A DNA stretch of 49,388 nt from Beijerinckiaceae bacterium (lineage in GTDB: Bacteria > Pseudomonadota > Alphaproteobacteria > Rhizobiales > Beijerinckiaceae). Below are positions 35,025 to 43,101 of the stretch, piece after piece. The notes under the pieces are model-generated. The model was not told where the DNA came from, ran no database searches, and saw only the letters and a program-made list of their open reading frames with translations. Within the stretch, counting starts at the first letter, position 1. Every line of letters starts with the position of its first letter. The position numbers and the translations under genes were made by a program. The DNA is taken from the NCBI GenBank assembly GCA_947476075.1, contig CANJPM010000006.1, forward strand, positions 1-49,388, written 5' to 3'.

Positions 35025-36772
35025 TGACCGAGCGTCGCCGCACCGCGTTGTCTTGGATCACTGGCGCCCATCAACCATGCTCCAGAGCGGCTGATCGATT
35101 GTACCGAGCCTATTGTGGGGGCTACGCGCACGCTATGGCCTTTGGCTTGCAGCAGGCGAATCGTATCCAGCGACAAGCCACGCTCAATACGCAATTCATC
35201 TGGCTGCCATTGATGATGAACGCGCACGCTGGCTGCGGCTTCCGCCACGTTCATACCGTGCTCGACGACATCGAGGATCGTTTGCAAAACAATCGTGATA
35301 ATGCGGGAGCCGCCAGGGGAGCCGGTAACAAGCTCGACCTCGCCGTCACGCAGCAGAATAGTAGGGCTCATCGAGGAGAGAGGCCGCTTGCGCGACGCAG
35401 GGGCGTTCGCCTCGCCACCCAGCATGCCATAGGCGTTTGATGCGCCCTCGCGGGCGGCAAAATCATCGAGCTCATTGTTGAGGAGAATACCCGTGCCCGG
35501 CGCGACAAGGCCAAGGCCATAGGAGAAGTTCAAAGTATAAGTATTGGAGACGGCGTTACCGTCCTTATCCACGATGGAATAATGGGTCGTCTGGTCGCTC
35601 TCATAGGCCAGTGGCTCGCCGTGGCGTATATCAGCTGAAGGCCGGGCGCGATCGGACGAAAGCTCGCCGCGAACTTGCGCCGCATAGGCCTTGGACGTCA
35701 GACCACGCAAAGGAACAACGACGAAATCAGGGTCACCAAGAAACTCCGCCCTGTCGGCGTAAGCGCGCTTCATCGCCTCAGCCATCAAATGAATCGTCTG
35801 CGCGCTGTTGTGACCAAGAGATGCCAGTGGATAAGCTTCAAGTATATTTAGCAATTGAATCACGTGGGCGCCTCCTGAGGATGGCGGGGGCATTGCTACC
35901 ACCTCCCTGCCCCGGAATGAACCGCGCAACGGCTCGCGCTCTATGGCGCGATAGGATTTGAGATCCTCAAGCGTCATGCGGCCACCAGCGGCGCGAACGG
36001 CAGCCACCACCCGGCTGCCAACACCACCGTCATAAAACGCTTGCGGTCCCTGCTGCGCTATCTGAGAGAGCGATTCGGCAAGATCCAGTTGCAGAAGCTG
36101 ATCGCCCCGCTGCTTCGTCTCAGTTTCGTTACGAAAGAAAACAGCCCGCGTGGAAGGGTAGCGGCCAAGGCGCTCCAAAGCCTGCGGAAGAGAATCGGCA
36201 AGGTCGTCGTCGACGATAAATCCATCCCGCGCGAGCGTAATAGCAGGCGCGATGAGTTGCGAGAGCGAGAACCGACCCGATCCATATTTTGCATGGGCAT
36301 GCGCCAATCCCGCCACCGTGCCCGGCACGCCGACGCCGAGTCCCGTTGACTGAGAGCGCTCAGGCACAAAACGGCCGCCCTCGTCCAGAAACACGTCGTG
36401 GGGCGTATCGAAAGGTGCAGTCTCGCGATAATCGATAGCGATCGTTTTCTTTAGCGCCGCCAGATGAACGAGCATGAAGCCGCCGCCACCAAGATTTCCC
36501 GCTCTTGGCAGCGTAACAGCCAATGCAAAGCCAACCGCCACCGCCGCATCGACAGCATTTCCGCCGCGTTCAAGAATATCGACGCCGATGCGGGATGCGC
36601 GCGCCTCCTGGCTGGCGACCATGCCATTCCGCGCCAGAACGGGAAGGGCGCGCGCCCAACCCGAAATAATCGGCGACTGCCGGATCGCTTCAACCTGAGC
36701 GCTTAGGCTTTGGCAGCAAGCGATGAAAAACGTGGCGGCCCAAAGGCTACGCAGCAAACATCCATGCACCAT
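35021..36772 (-). CDS. ggt: Gamma-glutamyltranspeptidase
   Basis: Periplasmic enzyme that hydrolyses or transfers the gamma-glutamyl group of glutathione; autocleaves into two subunits. 583 aa from the ATG at 36772. Signal peptide MVHGCLLRSLWAATFFIACC with a likely cut after QSLSA. The nucleophile and cleavage site is Thr395 in SDQTTHYSIVDKDGNAVS; the lid-loop region LLNNELDDFAAREG and the oxyanion segment RKRPLSSMSPT are present. The start lies 4 bases after the DUF1194 gene stop, so the two are cotranscribed. The stop is shared in a CTAG with deoB. Confidence 0.95.
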   Translation of the reverse strand: MVHGCLLRSLWAATFFIACCQSLSAQVEAIRQSPIISGWARALPVLARNGMVASQEARASRIGVDILERGGNAVDAAVAVGFALAVTLPRAGNLGGGGFMLVHLAALKKTIAIDYRETAPFDTPHDVFLDEGGRFVPERSQSTGLGVGVPGTVAGLAHAHAKYGSGRFSLSQLIAPAITLARDGFIVDDDLADSLPQALERLGRYPSTRAVFFRNETETKQRGDQLLQLDLAESLSQIAQQGPQAFYDGGVGSRVVAAVRAAGGRMTLEDLKSYRAIEREPLRGSFRGREVVAMPPPSSGGAHVIQLLNILEAYPLASLGHNSAQTIHLMAEAMKRAYADRAEFLGDPDFVVVPLRGLTSKAYAAQVRGELSSDRARPSADIRHGEPLAYESDQTTHYSIVDKDGNAVSNTYTLNFSYGLGLVAPGTGILLNNELDDFAAREGASNAYGMLGGEANAPASRKRPLSSMSPTILLRDGEVELVTGSPGGSRIITIVLQTILDVVEHGMNVAEAAASVRVHHQWQPDELRIERGLSLDTIRLLQAKGHSVRVAPTIGSVQSISRSGAWLMGASDPRQRGAATLGH

Positions 36773-36776
36773 CAGA

Positions 36777-37631
36777 TCAATTGCCCCAGCGGTTGCGCCA
36801 GAGGGATTCGCCGACCATGCAATCCACACGGGGTTCACGTCTCTGGACGAGCGTTACCTTAGCGCCCTCGTTCCATGGCTTCACGACTGGCGCAAGAGCT
36901 ATCTCCAGAACGAGCTTTGTGCGCGTGGCTTCGGAAAACTGCGAGGGTTCGCGAATCGGAATCGAAAAGGCTCCGACTCCACCGATGACACAATCTTCGT
37001 AATAAACATCAAGATTGGATATGTCTCCGAAACCCCATGACGAGGGACGCAACAGAAGCGGCAGGCCATTGATGGTTACGCCATGCTTGATTGCCTCATC
37101 GCGTGCGATCGTCACGGGTCGACCACTATTGTTAGTGCCGTCTCCGGACACGTCGATGACACGACGCATCCCATGAAAACCATTGCCCTCGAACAATTTC
37201 ATGGCGCTGTCGATAGCGCCGGAGATAGACGTGCGCTGAGCTCGGCGATATGGGGCTCCGGACAATTTATCTGCGACGCTGCGTGCGCTGTCGGCGCCAT
37301 CGATCAGAGTCCAAGGCAGCAGAACATCCTGATCTGTTTGAGACGCCCATTGCAGGTACACGACGGCTATTCTCCCATAAGCGCCGTTCTTGACGGCGGC
37401 GAGGAAGCTGGGAGAGAGAAAGGCTTGAGCATACCCTTCTCTCTGAAGTCGTTGCTCTTCGGGGTCCATGGAATAGGAAATATCGACGGCCAAAACGAGC
37501 TCAACGTCAACTTCTACAGGACCATCCTTCGCCGTTGAGGGAATAGTCATAGCAAAGACCAAGAAAAGTATAGCTGATCCCGCTGCTATCAAACGAAACC
37601 AGCAAGCACGATGGGGCGAATGATAGTGCAT
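36777..37631 (-). CDS. DUF1194 (von Willebrand A-like) exported protein
   Basis: 284 aa from the ATG at 37631, which has GGAGGA six bases upstream; an ATG at 37643 overlaps that site. An N-terminal hydrophobic stretch (LIAAGSAILFLVFAMTIPSTA) is a signal peptide. The VWA metal-ion site DISYSM lies in LVLAVDISYSMDPEEQ near the N terminus of the mature protein, with a further Asp/Thr in DVSGDGTNNSG. This is the DUF1194 family common in alphaproteobacteria; function unknown. It is transcribed with ggt. Confidence 0.88.
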   Translation of the reverse strand: MHYHSPHRACWFRLIAAGSAILFLVFAMTIPSTAKDGPVEVDVELVLAVDISYSMDPEEQRLQREGYAQAFLSPSFLAAVKNGAYGRIAVVYLQWASQTDQDVLLPWTLIDGADSARSVADKLSGAPYRRAQRTSISGAIDSAMKLFEGNGFHGMRRVIDVSGDGTNNSGRPVTIARDEAIKHGVTINGLPLLLRPSSWGFGDISNLDVYYEDCVIGGVGAFSIPIREPSQFSEATRTKLVLEIALAPVVKPWNEGAKVTLVQRREPRVDCMVGESLWRNRWGN

Positions 37632-37707
37632 CAAGTCCTCCATATTGTTCTAGTTTGCCATGAGGCTCGCAAGTAGCAAGCGGCGCATTATGCGATCATC
37701 CAGCCCT

Positions 37708-37735
37708 CTTGAACGTCATGGCATGATAGCCATAT
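37708..37735 (+). promoter_or_regulatory. Heat-shock (RpoH) promoter of hsp20
   Basis: CTTGAA (37708-37713) and CCATAT (37730-37735) are separated by 16 bases, close to the alphaproteobacterial sigma-32 consensus (CTTG with CYTAT). Transcription would start near 37742, about 50 bases before the small heat-shock gene. Confidence 0.68.
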
Positions 37736-37771
37736 TTAGGACAGGGCCGCTGTATGGGCCCATCCCGAGGC

Positions 37772-37784
37772 GCCTTTTGAGGGC
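37772..37784 (+). promoter_or_regulatory. Candidate RNA thermometer covering the hsp20 ribosome-binding site
   Basis: GCCTT and AGGGC pair over a three-base loop (G-C, C-G, C-G, U-G, U-A), burying the Shine-Dalgarno GAGGG (37779-37783) that lies nine bases before the ATG. The UUUU opposite the AGGG resembles fourU thermometers. Weak short stem, so this is a candidate only. Confidence 0.4.
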
Positions 37785-37792
37785 TTCGCTAT

Positions 37793-38221
37793 ATGTCGCG
37801 CGCACCAAACTTGAACTCGCCGTTTCTACTTGGCTTTGACGAAATAGAACGAGCGCTTGATCGCGTAACCCGATCAGCGTCCGATGGATATCCACCTTAT
37901 AACATTGAACGTTTGCCCAAAGATTTGGCGCATCCAGAGCGCTTGCGCATAACGCTTGCCGTGGCGGGATTTACCTTGGACCAATTGGAGATCACGCTTG
38001 AGGAGCGGCAACTCCTTATCCGTGGCCGCCAGTTCGAAGATAAAGAGCGGATTTTCTTGCATCGGGGCATTGCAGCGCGGCAGTTTCAGCGCTCGTTTCT
38101 GTTGGCGGAGGGCATGCGGGTGGAAGGCGCTGACCTCACCAATGGTCTCCTTTCGGTCGATCTTGCCCGGCCCGAGCCGGAGCGGGTAGTACAGAAGATC
38201 CAGATTACCGCGCGGGATTAG
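37793..38221 (+). CDS. Small heat-shock protein, Hsp20 family
   Basis: 142-residue ATP-independent holdase chaperone of the IbpA type. The N terminus has PFLLGFDEIERALDRV (as in rhizobial sHsps), YPPYNIER begins the alpha-crystallin domain (about 38-130), and the signature LLIRGR and AARQFQRSFLLAEGM, then ADLTNGLLSVDLARPEPE, follow. The C-terminal IxI-type motif may be in VQKIQI. Preceded by an RpoH-type promoter and followed by a DUF1150 gene 55 bases on. Confidence 0.94.
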   Translation: MSRAPNLNSPFLLGFDEIERALDRVTRSASDGYPPYNIERLPKDLAHPERLRITLAVAGFTLDQLEITLEERQLLIRGRQFEDKERIFLHRGIAARQFQRSFLLAEGMRVEGADLTNGLLSVDLARPEPERVVQKIQITARD

Positions 38222-38276
38222 CCTATTTCCATGCACGCCTTTGCGGGCTCAAGGAGCCGCAATCAAGGAGACTACC

Positions 38277-38543
38277 ATGTTAAACAAGAAGAAAATCTCT
38301 CGTCACACAAACCTGACCGCCGAGCAATTCGCCAATCTGGGGGACGGAACGGTCGCCTATGTGAAGCAGATCTTGTCAGAGAAGGCGGCACAGCTATTCC
38401 CGCAGGCTGACGGCCTAAAGCCGGGCCTCCGCCTGTTTGCGCTTCTAGGCGCAGACGGCTCCCCAATCCTCCTGACGGACTCAAAAGACGTTGCAATAGC
38501 AAACGCTTGGGAGCAGGAACTCGAAATGGTAAGCGTCCATTAG
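38277..38543 (+). CDS. DUF1150 family protein
   Basis: 88-residue small protein, typically encoded after an Hsp20 gene in Rhizobiales. Start ATG at 38277 with AAGGAG six bases upstream. Segments LTAEQFANLGDGTVAYVKQI and LFALLGADGSPILLTDS fit the family. Function unknown; probably co-induced by heat. Its stop lies seven bases from the convergent PBP stop. Confidence 0.88.
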   Translation: MLNKKKISRHTNLTAEQFANLGDGTVAYVKQILSEKAAQLFPQADGLKPGLRLFALLGADGSPILLTDSKDVAIANAWEQELEMVSVH

Positions 38544-38550
38544 GCCTCTG

Positions 38551-40788
38551 TCATCCGCCAAAAAGCCGGTCCAGCAATCCGCCCCGGCTCCCTTTATAGT
38601 CGCCAGATGCGGCGCCCAGATTAGCTGGTGGCAAGAGATCGCGAGAATTGTGGTCGCGAGAATTCATGGCAGGCGCAGTTTGACCATGTGATCCCGCCTG
38701 AAGTGAAGAGCCCCCTAACTGCTGAGAGGACTTGGGTGCAGCGAGTCCGGTGTTGATGACCGGGGCGTTGCGGGACTTAGCTGGCGCTGTCGACGCTTCC
38801 CCAATCAACGGCTGTTGCTGCGGCTGTGGGTCTCGCCAATTGGATGGAAGCGGCGGAGGATGATCTAGTCGATGAGCTTCGCGCATTGTTTGGGACCATA
38901 TGGAGACAGGCAGATTTGCGCCTGACACACGTTTTGTGGGCGAAGAATCGTCATTTCCAAGCCATACGCCAGTCAACATTTGGCTCGTATATCCAACAAA
39001 CCATCCATCCCGATAATCTTGGCTCGTACCGGTTTTTCCCGCAGCGTCAAACCCTCGTGCGTCAGCCCTGGCCGCAGTGCCGGTCACGAAAGTTTCTTGC
39101 AGCATTGCGTTCATCATCGCTACAATCCGCGGCTCAAGCACCTTACCGAAACTCGCGCCCTTACGACGATAAAGAACTGCGCCTGAAGCGGTCTTCACCT
39201 GGGTGATCACATGGGGCTGAATGCGGATGCCGCCGTTGGCCAACGGCGCATAAGCTGAAACAAGCTCAAGCAAAGTCACCTCGGACGTGCCGAGCGCGAT
39301 CGTGGCATTATCGGTCAGGGGCGATTGAACACCCATGCGCCTTGCTGTCTCAGCAACGGTCTTTGGTCCTACCTCAAGCCCCAAGCGCACCGCCACTGTG
39401 TTTAAAGACAGCGCCAGCGCTCGCTGGAGCGTGACGGCGCCTTGATATTCACGGTTCGAGTTTTCAGGTTTCCAACCACGCACGTTGACGGGCGAATCCT
39501 CGCGAACAGTGTCGGGATCGAGTCCGCGCTCAAGCGCAGCGACGTAGACGAAGGGCTTGAAGGCTGAGCCAGGCTGTCGTCTGGCTGCGATGGCGCGGTT
39601 AAACTGGCTTTCCGCATAATTCCGACCGCCCACTATCGCGCGAATCTGCCCACCGGGATCCATCGCCAGAACTGCGCCTTGGGAGACGCCAAAGCGCGCG
39701 CCCCGGCGCTCCAGTTCGCCCACCAGCGCTTTTTCTGCGGCGGACTGGATGTCGGTGCGCAGCGTCGTCGAGACGACAATGTCCTCCTCAATCGCCCCGA
39801 TCGTCTCGTCGAGGATGTCCATAATGTAGTCGGCGGCGTAATTGATGGAGCTTGAACCTGTTTCGCGAACCGCTTCAGCTGGTTTGGCTAACGCCATCGA
39901 CGCCATTTTGTCGGTAACATAACCCTCGCGCGTCATGGCGGCGACGACCAGCGCAGCCCGCTCCGTGGCGCCCTTGGGATTTCTGTTTGGAGCTAGGCGG
40001 GACGGGGCGACCATGAGGCCGGCCAAGGTCGCGGCTTCAGACAGCGTGATCTGGCGGGCGCTGCGCCCAAAATACTTCTGCGCCGCAGCTTCTATTCCGT
40101 ATGAGCCTGAGCCGAAATAGACCCGGTTCAGATAGAGTTCGAGAATCCGGTCCTTAGAATATTTACGCTCAAGCCAAAGGGCTAGGATCGCCTCTTGTAT
40201 TTTCCGCGATATGGTTCGCTCCTGCGTCAGAAAAAGGTTTTTCGCCAATTGCTGCGTGATGGTCGAGCCGCCCTGCATACCGCCGCCGCCGGAAAGATTG
40301 CGGGATATAGCGCGCATAATCCCAACTGCGTCGACGCCGCCATGGGCGTAAAAACGTCGGTCTTCAATTGCTACGAAGGCTTGAGGGACATAGGCTGGGA
40401 GATCTCCCAGCCTGATTGCAGGCCCGCCACTGTCGCCCCTGTTGGCGACGGGGACGCCGTCAATGTCCAAGATCGCAATGTTGGGTGGGCGTTTGGGGAC
40501 CGCCAATTGGTCAATCGGCGGCAATTGTCCCGCATGCCAGACGACAAGCCCAGCCACGCCAACAAAGCCCCAGATTCCCAGAACAAAGCACCAATAAAAA
40601 AGGCCACGGAGGAATGAGCGCCTGCGCCTTCTTCCTCTACCGCCTTCGGCTCGAGAACCGCCGCCGTCACCTTTGGCGTTTGAGCCTCCAAATAGCCGCG
40701 CAAAGAAACTTCGGCGTTTCGACCGGGTGGGGCCGATCCGCTCGTCGGGCGAGACCCGAATTTCCTTTGATTTCCCGTTTCGGGACAT
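38551..40788 (-). CDS. Class A penicillin-binding protein (PBP1A-type)
   Basis: 745-residue bifunctional peptidoglycan synthase. Basic cytoplasmic tail (about 1-58, with RGRRRRR), a membrane helix (about 60-85), glycosyltransferase domain with catalytic Glu142 in AIEDRRFYAHGG and the QGGSTITQQLAKNLF motif, and transpeptidase domain with the nucleophile Ser in PGSAFKPF, SLN, and KTGTS. The C terminus is Pro/Gln/Ser-rich and low complexity. Start ATG at 40788 with GAGG upstream; the frame continues 13 codons further. Divergent from dnaN. Confidence 0.95.
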   Translation of the reverse strand: MSRNGKSKEIRVSPDERIGPTRSKRRSFFARLFGGSNAKGDGGGSRAEGGRGRRRRRSFLRGLFYWCFVLGIWGFVGVAGLVVWHAGQLPPIDQLAVPKRPPNIAILDIDGVPVANRGDSGGPAIRLGDLPAYVPQAFVAIEDRRFYAHGGVDAVGIMRAISRNLSGGGGMQGGSTITQQLAKNLFLTQERTISRKIQEAILALWLERKYSKDRILELYLNRVYFGSGSYGIEAAAQKYFGRSARQITLSEAATLAGLMVAPSRLAPNRNPKGATERAALVVAAMTREGYVTDKMASMALAKPAEAVRETGSSSINYAADYIMDILDETIGAIEEDIVVSTTLRTDIQSAAEKALVGELERRGARFGVSQGAVLAMDPGGQIRAIVGGRNYAESQFNRAIAARRQPGSAFKPFVYVAALERGLDPDTVREDSPVNVRGWKPENSNREYQGAVTLQRALALSLNTVAVRLGLEVGPKTVAETARRMGVQSPLTDNATIALGTSEVTLLELVSAYAPLANGGIRIQPHVITQVKTASGAVLYRRKGASFGKVLEPRIVAMMNAMLQETFVTGTAARADARGFDAAGKTGTSQDYRDGWFVGYTSQMLTGVWLGNDDSSPTKRVSGANLPVSIWSQTMREAHRLDHPPPLPSNWRDPQPQQQPLIGEASTAPAKSRNAPVINTGLAAPKSSQQLGGSSLQAGSHGQTAPAMNSRDHNSRDLLPPANLGAASGDYKGSRGGLLDRLFGG

Positions 40789-41048
40789 AAAACCTCGCAC
40801 ACAAGACACGACGTTTGTGCGTCTCAAGCGATTCTTACACTAAACGTATCGACTTAAGAGCCCGTTACGTCAGCAAGCAAGGATGGCGGACACCTGCGCA
40901 GCAAATTGAATATCTGGGGATTTCGTCGTTCGCTTCGGGTCGTTTTCGCTGGGAGACTTGCGCTATTGGCATGGTCTTGCCAAAGTTGCGTCCCTTTGGT
41001 GGCCCTCCGGGCGACTGCGCGCGATATCAGTAGGATCGGGTCGGAACT
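40789..41048. other. Intergenic region upstream of dnaN
   Basis: 260 bases between divergent PBP and dnaN genes. It contains an inverted repeat TTGGCA-N6-TGCCAA (40966-40983), a possible regulator site. I see no DnaA box (TTATCCACA-like) cluster, so it is not an evident origin, and no dnaA gene is present. Confidence 0.4.
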
Positions 41049-42167
41049 ATGAAAGTAACACTCGAGCGGGCGGCGCTCCTCAAATCACTTGGCCATGTTC
41101 ACCGGGTCGTTGAGCGCAGAAACACGATTCCGATCCTGTCAAACGTGCTTCTCCAGGCAAACGGATCGTCTCTATTCCTCAAGGCGACTGATCTTGATCT
41201 TGAAATCACAGAGAGCGTTCCAGCTGACGTTGCGCAGAGCGGGTCGACCACGCTGCCCGCCCACACGCTCTATGACATCGTACGCAAGCTGCCAGATGGC
41301 GCGCAGGTTTCGCTTGAGATGACGGGCGACGCGGGCCAATTGCTCCTTCGCTCCGGGCGCTCGCGCTTCATGCTTCAATCATTGCCCGAGACGGATTTTC
41401 CCGATTTAGCCGCGGGCGACATGTCGCACAAGTTCACGCTTTCGGCGGTTGAACTCAAAAAGCTGATCGAGAAGACCCAGTTTGCAATCTCGACCGAGGA
41501 GACCCGCTATTATCTGAACGGTATTTTCGTTCACACAATTGAAGTCGAGGGCCACACCATGTTGCGGTCGGTGGCCACAGACGGGCACAGGCTCGCTCGT
41601 GTCGAGATGCCGGCGCCTGCAGGGTCGGCGGGCATGCCGGGCGTGATTGTTCCGCGCAAGGCGGTGACGGAAGTTCAGAAACTGATCGACGACGGCGCCG
41701 GCGACGTCGCCATCGAAATATCGACCACCAAAGCGCGCTTTACGTTTGGCGATGTCGTATTGACGTCAAAGCTGATCGACGGGACGTTCCCCGATTATGC
41801 GCGAGTCATTCCGTCGGGCAACGACAAGCGCCTTGTTGTGGAGCGCGATTCATTTGCGCGCGCCGTTGATCGCGTGTCGACAATTTCTTCGGAACGCGGG
41901 CGCGCCGTAAAGCTGGCTCTCGCCGATGGCAAGCTGACGCTCTCGGTCACCAATCCCGACTCGGGTTCGGCGACGGAAGAGCTGGAAGTGGATTATGATT
42001 CCACGCCCATGGAGATCGGCTTCAACGCAAAATATCTCCTCGACATCACCAGCCAGCTCGACAGCGACACAGCGCTTTTCAAACTCGCTGATTCAGGTTC
42101 GCCGACGCTGGTGCAAAATCGCGACGGATCGTCGGCGCTTTATGTCCTGATGCCGATGCGCGTCTAG
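41049..42167 (+). CDS. dnaN: DNA polymerase III sliding clamp, beta subunit
   Basis: 372-residue processivity clamp, three-domain fold. N terminus MKVTLERAALLKSLGHVHRV and the middle NGIFVH, ATDGHRLA segments are diagnostic; the C terminus ends in SSALYVLMPMRV, the usual clamp end that forms the partner pocket. ATG at 41049. dnaN is usually followed by recF; here recF is 2.5 kb away, separated by two genes on the opposite strand. Stop shared in a CTAG with the next gene. Confidence 0.97.
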   Translation: MKVTLERAALLKSLGHVHRVVERRNTIPILSNVLLQANGSSLFLKATDLDLEITESVPADVAQSGSTTLPAHTLYDIVRKLPDGAQVSLEMTGDAGQLLLRSGRSRFMLQSLPETDFPDLAAGDMSHKFTLSAVELKKLIEKTQFAISTEETRYYLNGIFVHTIEVEGHTMLRSVATDGHRLARVEMPAPAGSAGMPGVIVPRKAVTEVQKLIDDGAGDVAIEISTTKARFTFGDVVLTSKLIDGTFPDYARVIPSGNDKRLVVERDSFARAVDRVSTISSERGRAVKLALADGKLTLSVTNPDSGSATEELEVDYDSTPMEIGFNAKYLLDITSQLDSDTALFKLADSGSPTLVQNRDGSSALYVLMPMRV

Positions 42168-43087
42168 CGCGGGAGGGGGTCGAACCCTCCCTCTGCATTC
42201 AGCCGCACTGCACCTTCGCGCGGGGCTTTGACCCATTGGGCCGTTTGTACAAGTCCGCCAAACGCAAACAGATGGGCGCGCACATCGTCGATGGCGCCCT
42301 CTCCGGCGGCCTTGGCGAGGGATCGTATCAATGGGTCGGGAGCAACCGCCTTGAAGGCTTGCTTCACGAGCCCGCTTCGCGTCGCCAGCGCTTCAGCCGA
42401 TGCCTTGACGCCGCATTTGCGGGCGTAATTCAACCATGTGAGCAGGCTCGTTGGCCCAGCAAGCCCGATGCGAACGGGGGCGTGAACGCCGCGCGCGCGT
42501 AGCCAGTCTATCCAGCCGACGATCGGTTTTGCGTCGAAACAAAACTGGGTGACGATTTCGCCTTCAATGCCCCGTTGCTGAAGTGCGGCGAGCTTTGTCA
42601 ATAAGTTTGCTTCAATTTCATCCGCACTCAAATGCGGGTGACCTTGGGGAAAGCCCGGCAGGCCGACGTGTTGAACGCCATGCTCTTCAAGGATTCCGGT
42701 TTCTATCAACGACAGAACGTCGCGCACCTCGCCCATGGGCTTGGGGATGTCGCCTCCCACCAGCATAATCTTGTCGACGCTTGCCCTCTTTGAGAGATCG
42801 CCCAGAAGCCTGCCGACCGCGGCAAGATCGGTGAAATGCCGAGCAGAAAGATGCGGCACGGGCGTGAGGCCAACTTGCCGCAAGGCAATGGACGAGCCCA
42901 CCAATTCCTCGATCGGCTTGCCCGGGATGGCGGTGAGGTAGACCAATGAATTGGCGGGCAGGATTTCACCCAGCGCTGTTATCTCCTCGCGCGTTGGACG
43001 CGTCGCCTCTATCGAGCAACCGCGCATGAACGTCTGGATTTGCGCAATTGACGCGGCGCCGTCGTCAATCGCCAAGATCGTCGCCAT
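42164..43087 (-). CDS. MetF-like methylenetetrahydrofolate reductase
   Basis: 307-residue TIM-barrel protein related to 5,10-methylene-THF reductase, which makes 5-methyl-THF with FAD. Catalytic counterparts are visible: Glu27 (GCSIEATRP), Asp113 (LVGGDIP) and the folate-contact QFCFD (181-185). It is divergent from E. coli MetF and has the shortened SIEATRP N-terminal strand seen in atypical members. Start ATG at 43087 with AGGGAG upstream; 20 extra in-frame codons precede. It lies 14 bases after the HTH-methyltransferase gene, so the two form an operon inserted between dnaN and recF. Confidence 0.85.
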   Translation of the reverse strand: MATILAIDDGAASIAQIQTFMRGCSIEATRPTREEITALGEILPANSLVYLTAIPGKPIEELVGSSIALRQVGLTPVPHLSARHFTDLAAVGRLLGDLSKRASVDKIMLVGGDIPKPMGEVRDVLSLIETGILEEHGVQHVGLPGFPQGHPHLSADEIEANLLTKLAALQQRGIEGEIVTQFCFDAKPIVGWIDWLRARGVHAPVRIGLAGPTSLLTWLNYARKCGVKASAEALATRSGLVKQAFKAVAPDPLIRSLAKAAGEGAIDDVRAHLFAFGGLVQTAQWVKAPREGAVRLNAEGGFDPLPR

Positions 43088-43101
43088 GATCGCTCCCTTC
43101 G

